A stretch of 64,000 nt of DNA from Periplaneta americana (taxonomy: Eukaryota; Arthropoda; Insecta; Blattodea; Blattidae): positions 108,576,263-108,640,262 of the forward strand of contig NC_091119.1 of assembly GCF_040183065.1 (NCBI RefSeq). The letters run 5' to 3'. Numbering within the stretch: position 1 is the first letter of the stretch; each line of letters begins with the position of its first letter. Both the position numbers and the translations under genes were made by a program. This document shows, piece by piece, positions 22,339 through 35,666 of the stretch. Below the pieces are notes generated by a model, which saw only the letters and a list, made by a program, of their open reading frames with translations, did no database searches and was not told the origin of the DNA.

Positions 22339-22690
22339 CACTGAATTTTCCTAATTTGTCAAACACATCTTTTCGTCCTTTCATTCATATCAGTTTACCA
22401 TAATTACATTCTCTTCACACTTCCATTATGTCATCACAAGATTTCTACCCTACATATTATTTCAATTATAATCGTTTTCTCATAAGTTCAAGTTCGTTCA
22501 ATCTTATTAACGCTTTTTATACACCTCTCTTATTACTCCTACTTAGAGCTACTGATTGTATCCATCTCTTTTAATTTCCTTATTATAACCCTAATTATCC
22601 ACTTCTTGAATTAGTACGTCTTCATATAATAATAATTCCTACACATTCTACCTTATAACAGCACAACACTGTTATTATCTTTCCTACACT
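22339..22690 (+). repeat. dispersed repeat R1, copy A
   Basis: This stretch aligns with 57487-57785 and then with 58478-58620. Shared words include CATATTATTTCAATT and CTTCATA.AATAATAATT..CTA. The other copy is split by a mariner remnant. The origin is unknown, but the second copy ends in AAATAAATAAATAAATG, which suggests a retroelement tail. Confidence 0.6.
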
Positions 22691-22989
22691 GCTCCGGCCC
22701 ACCCCACATTATGCACATATGCTTCTGATATTCTTGTCGCTCGTCCCTGATGCCTGTTGTATTCCATTTGCTGAGCCCAGTTCATTCCAATCCCTGCCTT
22801 CAAGTGTCTCAGCACTAACGCAACAGCTGTTCCTTGTCGGTCAATTAATTAATCCATATCCATTAGCTTGGTTCATTGACTCCTGCTGTCTGCTGTCCTC
22901 CATTTGCTACTTATTCATAATTCGTACATTGTCTTTCCACTACTCTGTTTGTCTCTTCATCTTCGATTGTTCAACTAGTCTGAAACTCA

Positions 22990-23600
22990 GGATGATCACA
23001 ATTCATTTCACAGTTTCTGAATCGTAAATTTTTCCGTTAATTTTCAGTTTGTCATTATTCAGAATTGCAAAATATCCTTTACTTATTGCTGTATTTAGAA
23101 ATGGTACAATAATTTTCTTTTTCTTCTTGTTTCATAACTAAAACCATGTTCAGTTCTCAATTTTGATCCTTTAAGATTTTTCAATTTGATTGTAATCACT
23201 TCTTTTGTCCTTAGGCTTTACTAGTATTGGATGCTTGTTGTCCTTGTCTAATCTATATGTTTCTTCTATTTGTCCTTCAGCATCTACCTTTAATAGCTCC
23301 CAACACACTTTACAGACTGAAAAATAATCAAGTTTTTTTTTCGTCAGGTTATCTTCAAGATATTTGATTATATTCTCCATCTGGCTATTTCCTCGCTGTA
23401 GCTTCTCAATTCTCTTGTTGTTGGCCTCATTGTTTAATTTCATGTTCGCTATTGACTTGCTGAATTCTTAATTCTGTTTTAATTCTCGGTTGATTTTCGT
23501 GCTCGACCTTTATTTCTTCTCTAGCCTAATCACTTTCCTCATCTTTTCACTAACCTCGTTCGTAGGACGTGGATTCATTTAAATTCCTCCAGTTATTAAA
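22990..23600 (-). pseudogene. non-LTR retrotransposon ORF1-like remnant
   Basis: Minus-strand frames show a lysine/glutamate-rich, coiled-coil-like stretch (NKRIEKLQRGNSQMENIIKY and onward) followed by LVKPKDKRSDYNQIEKS. After a frame change the sequence reads AILNNDKLKINGKIYDSETV. This pattern recalls the ORF1 region of insect LINEs (RNA-binding protein), from memory. It is broken by stops and frameshifts. Confidence 0.45.
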
Positions 23601-25315
23601 AAATTGTTCTACAGCCCATTTCAATTCTTTCTTCTCACAGAATTCATGTCTTTATTTATTCTCCCATTGAAACCTCCAATACATCTTTATTTCACTAAAT
23701 ACACTGGACAGTGTTCATTTATATCCACATATTACTTCTGTGTAGGGCATTGCTTATACTGATTACTGCTAGATGGAACTAAACTCACGTCTGTTCACCT
23801 TCGCTTCTAGTTGATGATTGTAACCTACATAAAAATAAATTATAGGTTAACAAACCGACAAAACTCCATTGTAGGAGGTTACTAAACCTTACCGCTGTGC
23901 TGGAGGTGGAGTCGGAGTTTTCTCTCCATTAATCTGAACCACTGTCGCCACTGTTAGACAAGTCATCTGATGCATCACTGCTATCAGTACGCGCTGCTAT
24001 TGGCTGACAATTGGGAAGGAGAAGGTGAATAGTATATTGTGTCACTCTTTAAGATTGATGCATGTGCAGACCAACGGAGTTTTATAAGTTATTCCCCTAC
24101 AGTAATTTGGTTTATGTAGTGAAATTGTTTTAGTTTTTATCTATTACACTAGTTTTACATATGCTGCCACAACTCGAGTGATGTGTGAAGGACCACATGA
24201 ACTGTCGCATTTCTCGTTTATTCAGATCATGCCTTGCACTTGGGTATAGCATATTCTCAAAATGTGATGATTATCGTATCACCCCATCGTCACTAAAACT
24301 ACAATCATATAACATTAAATATTTCATTTTCGGTTGCTGCATATAGGTTCTTCCATAACATTTAAAGCGTTACTTTTTTTTATTAACAAGGGCCTAAAAC
24401 TTAAGAACAGTTGACATTTATTTAACAATGCCATAGCTTATTTCGTTGACAAGCTGTCAAAATTATGACGGAATCTGTCTCTGGAATTTTACCTTTCTTA
24501 TCTTATTTCACTGTATGAAATTTAAACGAATCTCAGGCATTAAAGACTCTTTCTTCGCGGTATTTAACGCGCTGGAGACAAATCAGCTGCCATACGTGTG
24601 GGTCTTGCAAAGAAATGTTAATAACAACCGAGCAAATGTATTCATCTCCATTTCTTTCATTGCCATTGATTTAATTAGATCTCACAGAAATGTAATGCCT
24701 GATAAAAGAAAGCATGTGGCGCAGAAAACTGAGGACTTTCAATTTTAAGTAAAACATGAATACTAGTGTCAGAGTAATAACATACAAAATGAACTCATCA
24801 GTGGCATTATTGGTGGTTTTCTAAATGTTAAAGTGTCATGCTAGTTCGTGCCTGCGGATTGTTCACATTCAGTCCTGCGTGAACAGCTTACCAGCTTGTG
24901 CTAGCTGTTTTACATTAAGAGTCTAGGATCACTCAGTCATCACCCTACATTAACATAAAATCGGAAATGAGATTGGGTGCCATGTAAATATCTGCCACAT
25001 AAACGTCATGGTGACATCATTTGATATTAAGATTTTCTAAGTCATGTTTTCATGCTCTCTATGTTATCGTAAAATAATAAAATTACTGAAGGACCCAGCT
25101 TCAGATTCCAGCGAAATTTGTAATGAACAAACGCGTTAGTGAAGCAGTTTATTTCAGGCAGTATTGTTTATACTGCCATCATTACATAAATTCTCCATTA
25201 TTTCGCTATATTGCCCTGTGTGAAACTGCTTGGTTTTGTTAACTAGAACAACTACATATCTCCAGCAAAAGATACGAATATCATATATGATTAACAATTT
25301 AAGCTGAAGACAATT
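23601..25315 (+). other. no recognised feature
   Basis: I see no supported gene or repeat here. The 100-residue frame at 24446-24748 matches nothing I know. Confidence 0.35.
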
Positions 25316-25715
25316 TAAGGGAGAAAAGAAAAAACAAAGAAAGAAATAAAGTACGAAAAATAAATAAAGAAAGAAAGGACTGCGGTTATAACAGCAGAAC
25401 AGAGAAAGAGAAGAAGGGATAAAATTAAATAGAGATGTAAAGTTGAGAGAGAGAGAGAGAGAGATAGAAACAGGAAAACAAAGAGAAAGAGAATGGTAGA
25501 AGAAAAGGTAGAAAAAGAAAGGGAAAAAGTGAAAGAGGTACGATAAGTGAAAGGAAGAGCAACAGAAGTGGGTAGAAAAAGCATGAAGGAAGAGAGAAAT
25601 AGAAGGGTAAAAGAAAAAAAATGAAATAAGGAGAAATAATTAAAAGATAGAAGAAACAAGAAAGAAGGAGAAGGAAAGAAGTTAGGAAACAGAGAAAAAA
25701 AGAAACAGACAGAGA
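25316..25715 (+). repeat. 400-bp purine-rich tract
   Basis: The + strand is overwhelmingly A and G over about 400 bases, including a (GA)n run at about 25445-25463. The minus-strand open frame made mostly of F, L and S is a product of this composition, not a gene. Confidence 0.85.
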
Positions 25716-25796
25716 TATGTATTCGGAATGACAACCACTGATTTCTTATACTGTTTGTTAAAGTTTCTAGACGGAGAATTTTTAATGCAGTTTGAG

Positions 25797-25838
25797 ATGA
25801 AGAAGAAGAAGAAGAAGAAGAAGAAGAAGAAGAAGAAA
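25797..25838 (+). repeat. (GAA)n microsatellite
   Basis: A short (AAG)n array follows the purine-rich tract closely. Confidence 0.95.
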
Positions 25839-25839
25839 A

Positions 25840-26783
25840 GTGACTCTAAAGAGAGATTCAATGGACAACATGTGTTCCAACATAAAGTGATACATTTTGT
25901 TTACACTATTTTCATGACTGCAGCGTGTTCCAATGCAAATAAAAAAATCGGTCTGCATAATAATAATATACATAAGTGAAAAGGTCAACCAATATATATG
26001 CCTTAAAAATCAATAACCTGGTCATTTTAACAGATTGTCCACAGATGAGAGACTGTTTCAAAGAAAGGCCGCCTAAAAGAATTGCTTATGTCTGCATTTG
26101 TTAATACTTTTGGCCAAGATTTTTATTTCTCTGAGTGTTCATATTATGGAATTGTCAGTACTGGGAGATTTTAACCTGCAGGAGTGGTGAAAGGGACGTG
26201 AGATTTAGTGATGTGTGATTGTGTCATGAGAAGGAAACGTTAAGAGTTATTTGTTGATAGTTATACTACTTGTTTTTGCCACAATGCTGTGATTCTAGAC
26301 TCTTACCGACGCCAAAGACTGTATCAAGAATGGTAAAAAGTGAAACTCTCTGTCCTATGATGAGGGAACATATCAGAGTTTACTGGCAGGCAGCCACACA
26401 GGGTAAACTCCACTGAACTTTGTAGGATTTTATAGAAGCAGATATGGCTGTTAGGATTATACTGGTCAATAAGTGAGTAAGCTTGTTTCTACTTTGATAT
26501 GCGTGTGATTAATAATTAGTACCTACTACTTTCTGTGAAGAGACTATGTACTTCTTTATCGTTCTCTTCTCTTTAGCACACGAATTTTAAATATTTGAAC
26601 ATTGGGAAACACATGAGTTACCAGAGAAATACGATGTATGTCTCCCTCACTTCAACAGATTAAGACCTTCACAACACTCAAGTTTTTTCCAGCTATCTAA
26701 GTACCGGTAGTTATAACAATTAACTTTCCTATCTTATGTAATTTTACAATCTTACACACATCCGTATTTCTAAATAATGGTGG
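25840..26783 (+). other. no recognised feature
   Basis: I see no supported feature in this stretch. Confidence 0.3.
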
Positions 26784-26786
26784 TGG

Positions 26787-26818
<32 letters not shown>

Positions 26819-26832
26819 TAATGATGATGATC

Positions 26833-26895
<63 letters not shown>
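26778..26895 (+). repeat. (GAT)n followed by (AAT)n microsatellite
   Basis: A GGTGGTGATGATGATG array (26778-26820) passes, after a short interruption, into a long AAT array (26835-26895). Confidence 0.95.
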
Positions 26896-26897
<2 letters not shown>

Positions 26898-28122
26898 GAT
26901 AAAGTTCTATTAAAAATTGTGTCTAATATTTCAGAACAAAATACACTTCACCTGTTATCATACAAACATTTTTTTTTATGTAGAAGTATAAATATTTTTC
27001 TAATTTGCTAAGAAGAGAATTATTGGCATGATTTTACTAAAAATGATTGTTTAAATTATGTTGTACACAATTCAAATCATTAGAAAATACGGTTATGCGC
27101 TAATCAAGCTATTACAAATTAATCATATTTGTAAACCAAATATTATTTTTATTTCGTAAAAGTATAATACAAGACAGTAAAAGTATAATACAAGACAGTA
27201 ATAACGTACTTTTTAAATTATGGTATACTGAACTGCCACATGTATATTATAGAAACATCAGATAATTTAAAATGGTAGTAACTAATAACACTTATTCTGC
27301 TGCATTACAACTTGTCTGCAATGCTTTATTGAAGTTTTTAATCATTAAATCGGAAGAGACATTTACCGAAAAATTGTTTTTCGGAATTCTTCAGCTAAAT
27401 AGCGTAAAGGCTCCGAATTACAGTGGATAGTTTAAATTTAACTCAGTAAACACAAACCAGAGGAATAATAAAGATGTATGTAATGAATCATTAGCAGAGG
27501 TGAAACAAAACCACAGGACATTTTTTGATGTAACAGCTACCAGTACCATTGTAAAATACCTGGATTATAAAGTTCGAAAAGCAAAAGGGAATTTCAAGAA
27601 TTTAATTTCCTATTATTTATTACAATGTGTGTGTGATTGTTGCATTTCATCTGTCAATTTTAATATAGACTATAATCACGAACTTTGGAAGCCCATTCAT
27701 ATTGTTTTAATTCATATCTCTAAGTTATGTAGTTAATACTGTATATCTATAGCCTATATTGTGTCATTTCTTAAGAGTTTCCGAAGCACTTAGTGCAACA
27801 GTTCCAAAATATCTTAAATGCTTCTGCACTCCAGCTAAGCAAGAGTTTCTGCAGTGATGGAGGAACAGTATCACTCATTATAATTCGATTACTTGATTTT
27901 TCTTAGATTGAATAGAAAATTATTTTAAAATATCAAACATATATATTTTATGAGCGACATTGGGAGATTCTACACTATACTGAGTGTTTTTCATTCAGTT
28001 TTGTATTAATTTATTATTTCTTCGAACTCAGGAAATCACTTTCAGATTGGTAGAGGTTAATAATTCCAAACTCCAGAATCTAACTTTATTGTAATTTTCA
28101 AACAAAATAAAGAAGTGCTACT
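26896..28122 (+). other. no recognised feature
   Basis: I see no feature except a direct duplication of the word AAAAGTATAATACAAGACAGTA near 27158-27200. Confidence 0.35.
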
Positions 28123-28126
28123 TTAA

Positions 28127-28850
28127 GGGGGATGATGGGTGAAATTTCCATTTTCTACCATTTTTAAGACAGATTTTAAAGTTTTGTACACTTCATTCCC
28201 TTGCTGTAAGTATTTGTTCACGTAACTTTCATTATGATCAGATGAATTGTTTTTGAGTTATTCAATTTAAAAATAAACGCAAATTTTCAAAATCTATCTC
28301 CTCTTACAAAATTTTTGTTTTATGTGTGACTTTTTTTATGGCATATATGTTATGGTTAGAAAAGAATTACTTAAGTATCCAGAATTTTAAATTTACATCT
28401 AAAATTGAAGATAACTTCTTTTCTTTTCAAATATTCAAATTCAAAATTTAAATTTTTAGTGTCCACTAAATATGTTGTATTTTTTTTTTTTAAATTTCGA
28501 AAGGGTATTTAGTTATCAAAAAAATGCCATTGCGTTTTGTTAACCACAGTAAAAAAAAATGCAGTAAAAATTTCAAGTTCCTAGCATTAAAATTTAAAAG
28601 CCTATACACTTTGAACGGGATGAAATGTGCTAAAAAGAATGTGAGAAAACAGCCTGCAAAGTTTGCACAGGATTCAAAGTCAAGGTTGTAGCCATTTAAA
28701 TATGGCGTAATTTTTATGCTTCCAAGCGCCACAGAACACTGAAACCTGCTCAACATACAAATGAGAGATTGCTGATTCATTTTTTTTTTTTTAAAAGGCG
28801 AAAATGCGATTTTTGACTGAAAATGGTCAAAATATCACCTGTCTACCTCC
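28127..28850. mobile_element. TTAA-flanked TIR element (Kolobok-like MITE)
   Basis: TTAA stands at both borders (28123-28126 and 28851-28854). The ends are imperfect inverted repeats: GGGGGATGATGGGTGAAATTT on the left, GGAGGTAGACAGGTGATATTTT on the right as reverse complement, each followed by CCATTTT. TTAA duplications occur in Kolobok and piggyBac; the GG-rich ends favour Kolobok. The AT-rich interior has no transposase. Confidence 0.6.
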
Positions 28851-28854
28851 TTAA

Positions 28855-30590
28855 TCTTAACGTGTAATAACACATACTAAATAAATATTCAATAGCAGAG
28901 GAAGAAGAAATGGAATGACATTTAAGTAGAGCGCTCAAGAAGTGTGTCTTTAAGTTAAACTCCGATAATTACTCCATAATTATGTATTATGAGCCATGAA
29001 ACTAACTTCAGCTCAAATACCGGTACCCTACACCAAGAATAATATAAATGAACTGCCAAATAACTGCTGTAATTTTCACTTCTTATAGAAATGTACCGTA
29101 CCAGTAATGCATTTTGTAACATCTGAGCTGAAATGTACAGTAGTAAAGGGTGTAAGTAAGTCATACCATAAAATTAAATTTAGAAATTTCCACGTAAGAA
29201 TCTGGAAACCTCTATAGAAGACACTCTGGAACAAAGTTACCAAGGTTACAGACTTGTGATCTTGTAAAGAGATTTCTTTTCAGCATTCGAATCGTTACAA
29301 ATATGCAAGCAATATGTCATGCAGGACACATAGGGTCTGTAGCAATGTAAAAAGTACCTCGACCTTGCATGATTGTTGTGTACATTACACTGAAATAATG
29401 AAGTTGATATATTGACTGATTATATTAACTTATTATTATGAAGAGGGTTGTACTAAGTAAAGCCCAGTTGCTAGTTCACTATAGCTATACCTGGCATACT
29501 CTGTGATATTCTTTCGTGCCATATTTACTTATTTTAAAGCAGTATTTTCTTGTAGGAATTTGTTGTGTATTTCGTAAGCTTTTCACTTATCCGTTGCAAA
29601 TAATTATAAATACAAATAGTTTTACAAGGAAACTGAGGTTAGAGTTTGACTTCAAGTCATGAGAAGAAATTTGTTAACCCACAATGGTCACATATGTAAG
29701 GATCTTCATATATATATTTTCCAGCAATGCAATTATATTAATATCTTCATAGCTTTGTTGATCATACAATATAAGTAGCTACCGGCAAATGAACTCATGC
29801 TTTGTTAACTTATAATTATTTTGATAATTATTTTGACATTATAATTCAATGACTCAGATTCTCTGAAACAGGACGAAGACACATATTTTATCAACGTTCA
29901 CCGATTAAATAACAAGACTGAAGGTTTAACAGAGAGGTAGACATAGCCATCTTGTTCGGTTAGTAGCAATCGATAAAAATAAAAATATTATGGTTCAGAT
30001 TAGAAATAGACATGGTAGCAATTTTTCATGAATTTCCCACAAACTTAATACCAAAATACCACAAATGATAAGTTGGACCCCTGCTGCGTCCCGAAATCAA
30101 TTATTTGGAGAAGTTCCTAGCAGTCAGTGTGATTCATGTGGTTTTCGGTTCATTGTGCGTATTCAAACAATATTTTAAGCAAGTTGTTTTAGATGCAATC
30201 TTTAAAAAGCATTTCACAGTAAAAAGAAGTACTGTAAGACGTGGTTTGGGGAAATGTGAAGAATAGTGTAATCGATGTATAATTCTTCTCTGTACTTTGA
30301 GTTCTGTAATATGTTACTTGAAACCTGGCTCGCACCAATCAGGATGGATACATGCCTTCATCCCATGTAATTTGCAGTCAATATTATCGCACTACCAAAA
30401 CCGGTAGGCCTAACATTTCCTTAGAGAATATTAACTCGAAACCACAACTTCAAAGTGTTAGACTTCAGATCAGTCCCTTCTGAATTTCAAAATGAATCTT
30501 TTAATTTGCAAGTCAAAATCGGCATTAATATGCTAATAATGTTACAGTATACCAACAAATTGAATTTAATTTCAACAGTAGGGCCTAGTA
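28855..30590 (+). other. no recognised feature
   Basis: No coding domain or repeat was recognised in this AT-rich stretch. Confidence 0.3.
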
Positions 30591-31304
30591 TAGGGTTGCC
30601 ACATTTAAAAGGCGAAAATTCGGGACAATTCACTTTCACCTTAAAATGTGCGAAATGAAAAGATTTTCGTCTTTTTTGCATACCGGTAGAGGAAAAGTTA
30701 AAAAATGTTCAGTTTACTAATGTACAAATTTATATGTAGCATGTAATCTAAATATATTTCTACCACAAAATTTTATATTTTATCAATATTTTCCATTGTT
30801 ACCTATCTGTATAATTGGTAATCTAATAACAAGGCTTGCCAACAAGAAACGTAATTTTATTCTCTGCATTATTGTGGACAACTGTTCTAAAATTACCAAG
30901 AAATTTATTGGAAGGCAATATTGTAACATAAAACAAACTTCAAATATCAAACTCTGAAGCTAGGGGCAGATGGAAACAGAGAAGTATGGTATACAACAGT
31001 AACTATACCTAGACTTTGTCCCTGACATTGAAATGAAACAGATGTTTCATTCAATATGAACCTAGTTTAATCTTGAACTCATATCTAATTTGATAGTCAA
31101 ATTCTTTATTTTTAACCCTTTTGAGATGCCATATCCATAAATTTTAGAAAACAAAATTGTGTGAAAGGAAAGGAAACGCTAATTTTTTCTACCTTGTTTA
31201 CTGAAAACTGAGAAATTTATGCATCCCGAGAATTATTTTTGAACTCCGGGACACATCTCGATTCCAGTATGGTCCCAGAAAATCCAGGATGTATGGCAAC
31301 CCTA
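30591..31304. mobile_element. TIR element with TAGGGTTGCCA ends
   Basis: TAGGGTTGCCA at 30591 is matched by TGGCAACCCTA ending at 31304, an 11-bp perfect inverted repeat. Both ends continue to a GGGAC word about 30 bases inside. The flanks (GCCTAGTA and GCCAAGTG) agree at five of eight positions, so a duplication is only suggested. No transposase is seen. Confidence 0.5.
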
Positions 31305-32760
31305 GCCAAGTGGCTATTTGTTCTTGTTGAATGACATATTCCCTATTAAATGATTTATTAAATAAATATACAAATTACCATTTGGTATTAATTTACAAGC
31401 TTGTACACAGACTATGGCAAATTATTTCAATGTATTTTTGCCTCTAGCCAGGACATATATCAAATGACTTTCATAGCATGGAAAAGTATGGAAATAATCT
31501 AATAAATCCATACCGGTACACTTTGTCGCGTTTCTTGTTAATAATAATGTGGTCACGCTTCATTCTCTAAACAATAATCCTACATAAAAAAACAGTATAT
31601 TACATGACACCAATGATATTCTCTTTGTGGTCAAACAGCATGAGGGATTGAGAGATCAGCCTTGCATATGCCTTCACGGCATCCATACATACATCACTCT
31701 AAATTAATAATTCATGTGGGAAATGATATTAACACTGCTGAAAGTGATAATTACAGACCATTTTGTGACAGCTTGTTCGTCTACACTTGTACCTAATATA
31801 GCACGCTCTGTGTGTGTCTGTGCTTTAATAATGTAGCAGAGTTTCAATGGTTGTATTTTTCTATACTGTTCCTTCAAAGAGCAAGTAACATTTAGGTACA
31901 TAATATGGCACATTGAATAACTATCACTCTTATCTACGTTTCAGTTCTTCAGCTGCCCTAACCCAATGTTTCATATGTGAGGAATTTAAGCGACCTTGCC
32001 CTGTGCATGTAATGAACACTGTGTGAGTAAAACCTGTCATGTCTGAACCTTATTCTTCTTTTCAAAACTGAAATATAAAATGCGTAAGAACAAATTAAAA
32101 AAATATATATGAAATAATAATAAACATTATAAATTGTTGACACAATGAAATTCTTGTTATGTTTTCATATTGAATCATCTTGTATTAAGACTGTAGTTAA
32201 AAATAATAGCATAGAAATAAGTACATATGTAAAAATTATAAATAATTTCATACTTAAATTTCCTAGGTAGGAATGGAATTATTGTTTAAAACTGACACGA
32301 TAAAAGATTTCGAGCATGGTGCTACATCGTTGGTTCCTAGTTTTGAGAATCAACCGTTTATAATTTAATTTACAGTATCAATTTCAAAGTTCTTTTGATC
32401 TTGTGAAATTCTTTCTTTACGTTTGCCAATTCATCACTGGAATTTGGATTTCTCTAATATATACAGAATTCTTTTACGCACAAGTGTATGAACTATGCTG
32501 TATTATACTCTGAAATATTCAATAACATTCACTCATTTAATGTAGCATTAAACACAATTACTGGCCAAATAAAACAAAAAATACCTTTACAACATTATTT
32601 TATGTTATGTCTTCTATCCATGGAACTGTTTAAAAGTATATTTCTTATTGTTTAATATAAATAGTAGCTTGGAGAAAGGTTGAACTGATAAAACTAGTCC
32701 ACAGTTTTCTGCATTGTACCTTACCTGAAGCTCGTACAGGCACAGTTATCAAACTGAAGG
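31305..32760 (+). other. no recognised feature
   Basis: I see nothing I can support here. Confidence 0.3.
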
Positions 32761-32823
<63 letters not shown>

Positions 32824-32824
32824 T
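32761..32824 (+). repeat. (ATT)n microsatellite
   Basis: An uninterrupted ATT array. Confidence 0.97.
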
Positions 32825-34657
32825 ATTGTTATTAAGGAGCTGAAAAGATTCTTGTTTACCACAGCAGTTTTGTGAGCCGTGTGCTGGGCATGACTGGGAG
32901 GTGAAAGCATGCTAGAATGTAGTACATAAAGGACAGTGGTAGACTATCACAGCAAAGACTTGCGAGGTATTACCGTACTCATTAAGTGTTTATACACGAA
33001 CCTGAGCAAAAATATTTTTTTGCCTAGGATCATAATGAATGCCTATACTCATTTATAAACATGGAAACTACCAGTCATACAAAGGTAACCATTTTGTCAT
33101 AGTGCTGTGTACCGAGGTGTAAATATATCATACCTGTGTTCTTGACTTCATTCATGCACATTCCTATATTTGTACGGACCACTAATATAACAAGAACCTT
33201 GTAAGTTATGGAGCACTGTCACCAACTCACTATTTCCATATGTAACTGCAATTGTTTTGAGTTATACACACTATCTATAAGCATGGGCATCCCAAAGCAG
33301 GGAGTGAAGATATTACATCGGAGGAACTTTATTAACACAATTGCTAAACTAAATTAAGTAGGTATACATTTTACTGTCAAAAATGACATCAATTAACGGT
33401 TTATTTAATTTTCTCGCCCATATGTTTGATTATAATGTCAAGTTCCAGCTATAAACACATTAATTTTTAAGAACTTCAGAGATTTAATATAAATATGACA
33501 ATGAGTTAACTTTAAATGAATTGATCATAAAATATATACAACAGTTTCTTGATTCCTGAAAGCCATTTGATATGTTTATTAACTACAACAAATAGCAGGC
33601 TACACATTCCACCTCTCCTCCCTTCAGATGCCCAAGATTATAAGATGATACGAATTTACAGTTTCATTGTACACAAGGATATCAACTTTCAGATCCTGTT
33701 TGCTGGCAGCTTTTGGCACATAAAGCAAAAGAAAATTATATTTATGACATAAGAAGACTGCTGTATTTTCGGTTTATACAAGATTTAATCTATGACAATA
33801 ACAAGTAAACTAAAGCCATTATTATTTAATCCTCGTTCTGCACAGCAAAAATTATGTTGGAATTTTTGTAATTCCTAAGGTCAATAAAGAATCATACAGT
33901 ATACCTACCCAATTATATTAATTAATGACTCATCAAAGTTAATTTATAACAGTTTTATGTCAGCCACAATAACAAATCTGTGCTGACACGCGTATTTTTG
34001 CAGCTCTAGGAAACAATGTTATCTTCACTTTTCTGGTAGGAGAAAAAATGTATATATAAATAAACCACGCTATGTTGGATATAATTTTATTTTTTACAAT
34101 GTGAAACATAAGCTTAACACGTATCTTATTATTTACAATATCTAACTACCTAGAGCGAGGTTTTCCTGTCATATGATTAAGCTCTCCCGACTAAATTAAG
34201 TCAACTTGTTATTAGATAAATTCTGTAGGACACACAAATTAATCTTTACGTAAATTAAGTCAGTCGTTCTTGAGTTAAACTTCATCAAACATTGTACCAT
34301 TATAATTTATTTAAAGGAAAGAAAAATAAAAATATTTTCATCCAAAGATATGTAGTGTACACCTAACAGATTTTACAACCATAGATTTCCATTGAACAAA
34401 CATTAATGCTATTTCTGTTGTGGATAGAAGTTACTATTTCCTGACAACATACTTAGGTATGTAATCTTATAAAAGTACCTAATATGTAAATAGGAAATTA
34501 ACCTGAAATGAAAAAAAAAAAATTAACAACTCAGATTTAAAGTTTCCCCTGTGGATCCGGGGCAGAAATGAATGTATAAATATTAATTAGGAACACATTT
34601 AACAATATTCTTTAACAATAAAATCACTGAAGCCCTTATTTCGATATGCAGACTTAC
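32825..34657 (+). other. no recognised feature
   Basis: I see no supported coding region or repeat in this stretch. Confidence 0.3.
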
Positions 34658-34716
34658 ATGTACAGAGTCCGGCATTTGGTTCTGACGGGTTTCAACATGC
34701 TGTTGTAAAGGGACTA

Positions 34717-35666
34717 CAGTAAAACCTCAATAAGATGTGCCCGCTTATTACGCTATCCCATGTAATATGCTTTTTTTGTCCGGTCCCTGAACATTTCATA
34801 TATAAGGCCTTTATAAAATACCCCGTTTGTTGCGCTCAAGTCCCGCATAATATGCTATTTTTGTGGAATATTTTCGATGTAATTTTCAGCAATGTACTGT
34901 AACAGCAATGAATCATTTTGGCCATTGAACTTACTGGAGCCATTAACCTGAAAAGTATTGCATTCGACCCTTTACCTACGCATTTAAACCTTCATACTAT
35001 ACAATACCTCACCCTCTTGTTACGCTCTCTTATTCGACCCTTTACCTGCGCAGCTTACATTTGCAATAATCCACCCTCTTGCTAATCCTCTCTTTCTCAA
35101 GCAACATTCCTCACTTGACCGTAATAAAATTGTGGAAATTTTTGCTGGTCAGTTTGTTATCTTTTAGTGTATTGAAGCGTCTGTGAGTGTGATTACAATG
35201 AGTGTTAAACGAAAAGTGCTTTTTGTGTCTGCAAAATTGGAAATCTTACGAAAGTACAATGAAAACAGTACTCTTAATCAGAAATAACTGTCTGATTCAT
35301 TAGGAATCCCATCATCGACATTAATAACGATAATAAAAAATCGCGACTCTATCACTGCAGCTGCGACATCGGCAGGGTGTAAGCGCAAGAGAGTGAAGTG
35401 TGGTAAACATGAGGACTTGGAGAACACGCACATGGCAAACAACTATAAAGGACTCTTTTCGAAAGAATTAAGTACAGTATCGTAAATGTCTTTACCGTAC
35501 AGTATAGTAATTACATAATGGAGTAATACTGTATAACCTTTCATGAATCATGTATTTCAATAAAAAAAATTGCTAGTAGATACTGTATATAAGTCAAATT
35601 AGTATACCCGCTCAATACGCGGTTTACACACGGTCCCTTGAACAGCGTCTTATCGGGATTTTACTG
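34717..35666 (+). mobile_element. deleted Tigger/pogo element
   Basis: Ends CAGTAAAACCTCAATAAGATG (left) and CAGTAAAATCCCGATAAGACG (right, reverse complement) are flanked by TA (34715-34716 and 35667-35668). The interior at about 35199-35440 encodes a CENP-B/psq-type N-terminus: MSVKRKVLFVSAKLEILRKY..., then SLGIPSSTL. It has one stop codon and no following nuclease domain. This is a 950-bp deletion derivative of a Tigger transposon. Confidence 0.85.
35199..35480 (+). pseudogene. Tigger transposase N-terminal fragment
   Basis: Translation from ATG 35199 gives a helix-turn-helix of the CENP-B/psq kind: lysine-rich start, KLEILRKYNENSTLNQK, a TAA stop, then LSDSLGIPSSTL in the same frame. The stop likely replaced a glutamine codon. 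The DDE domain is absent because of the internal deletion. The family is that of Tigger/CENP-B DNA-binding proteins. Confidence 0.75.

Noticed and set aside
25315-25734. Minus-strand 139-residue frame rich in F, L and S resembling membrane segments
   Set aside because: It is produced by the purine-rich composition of the other strand; no motif or start context supports it.
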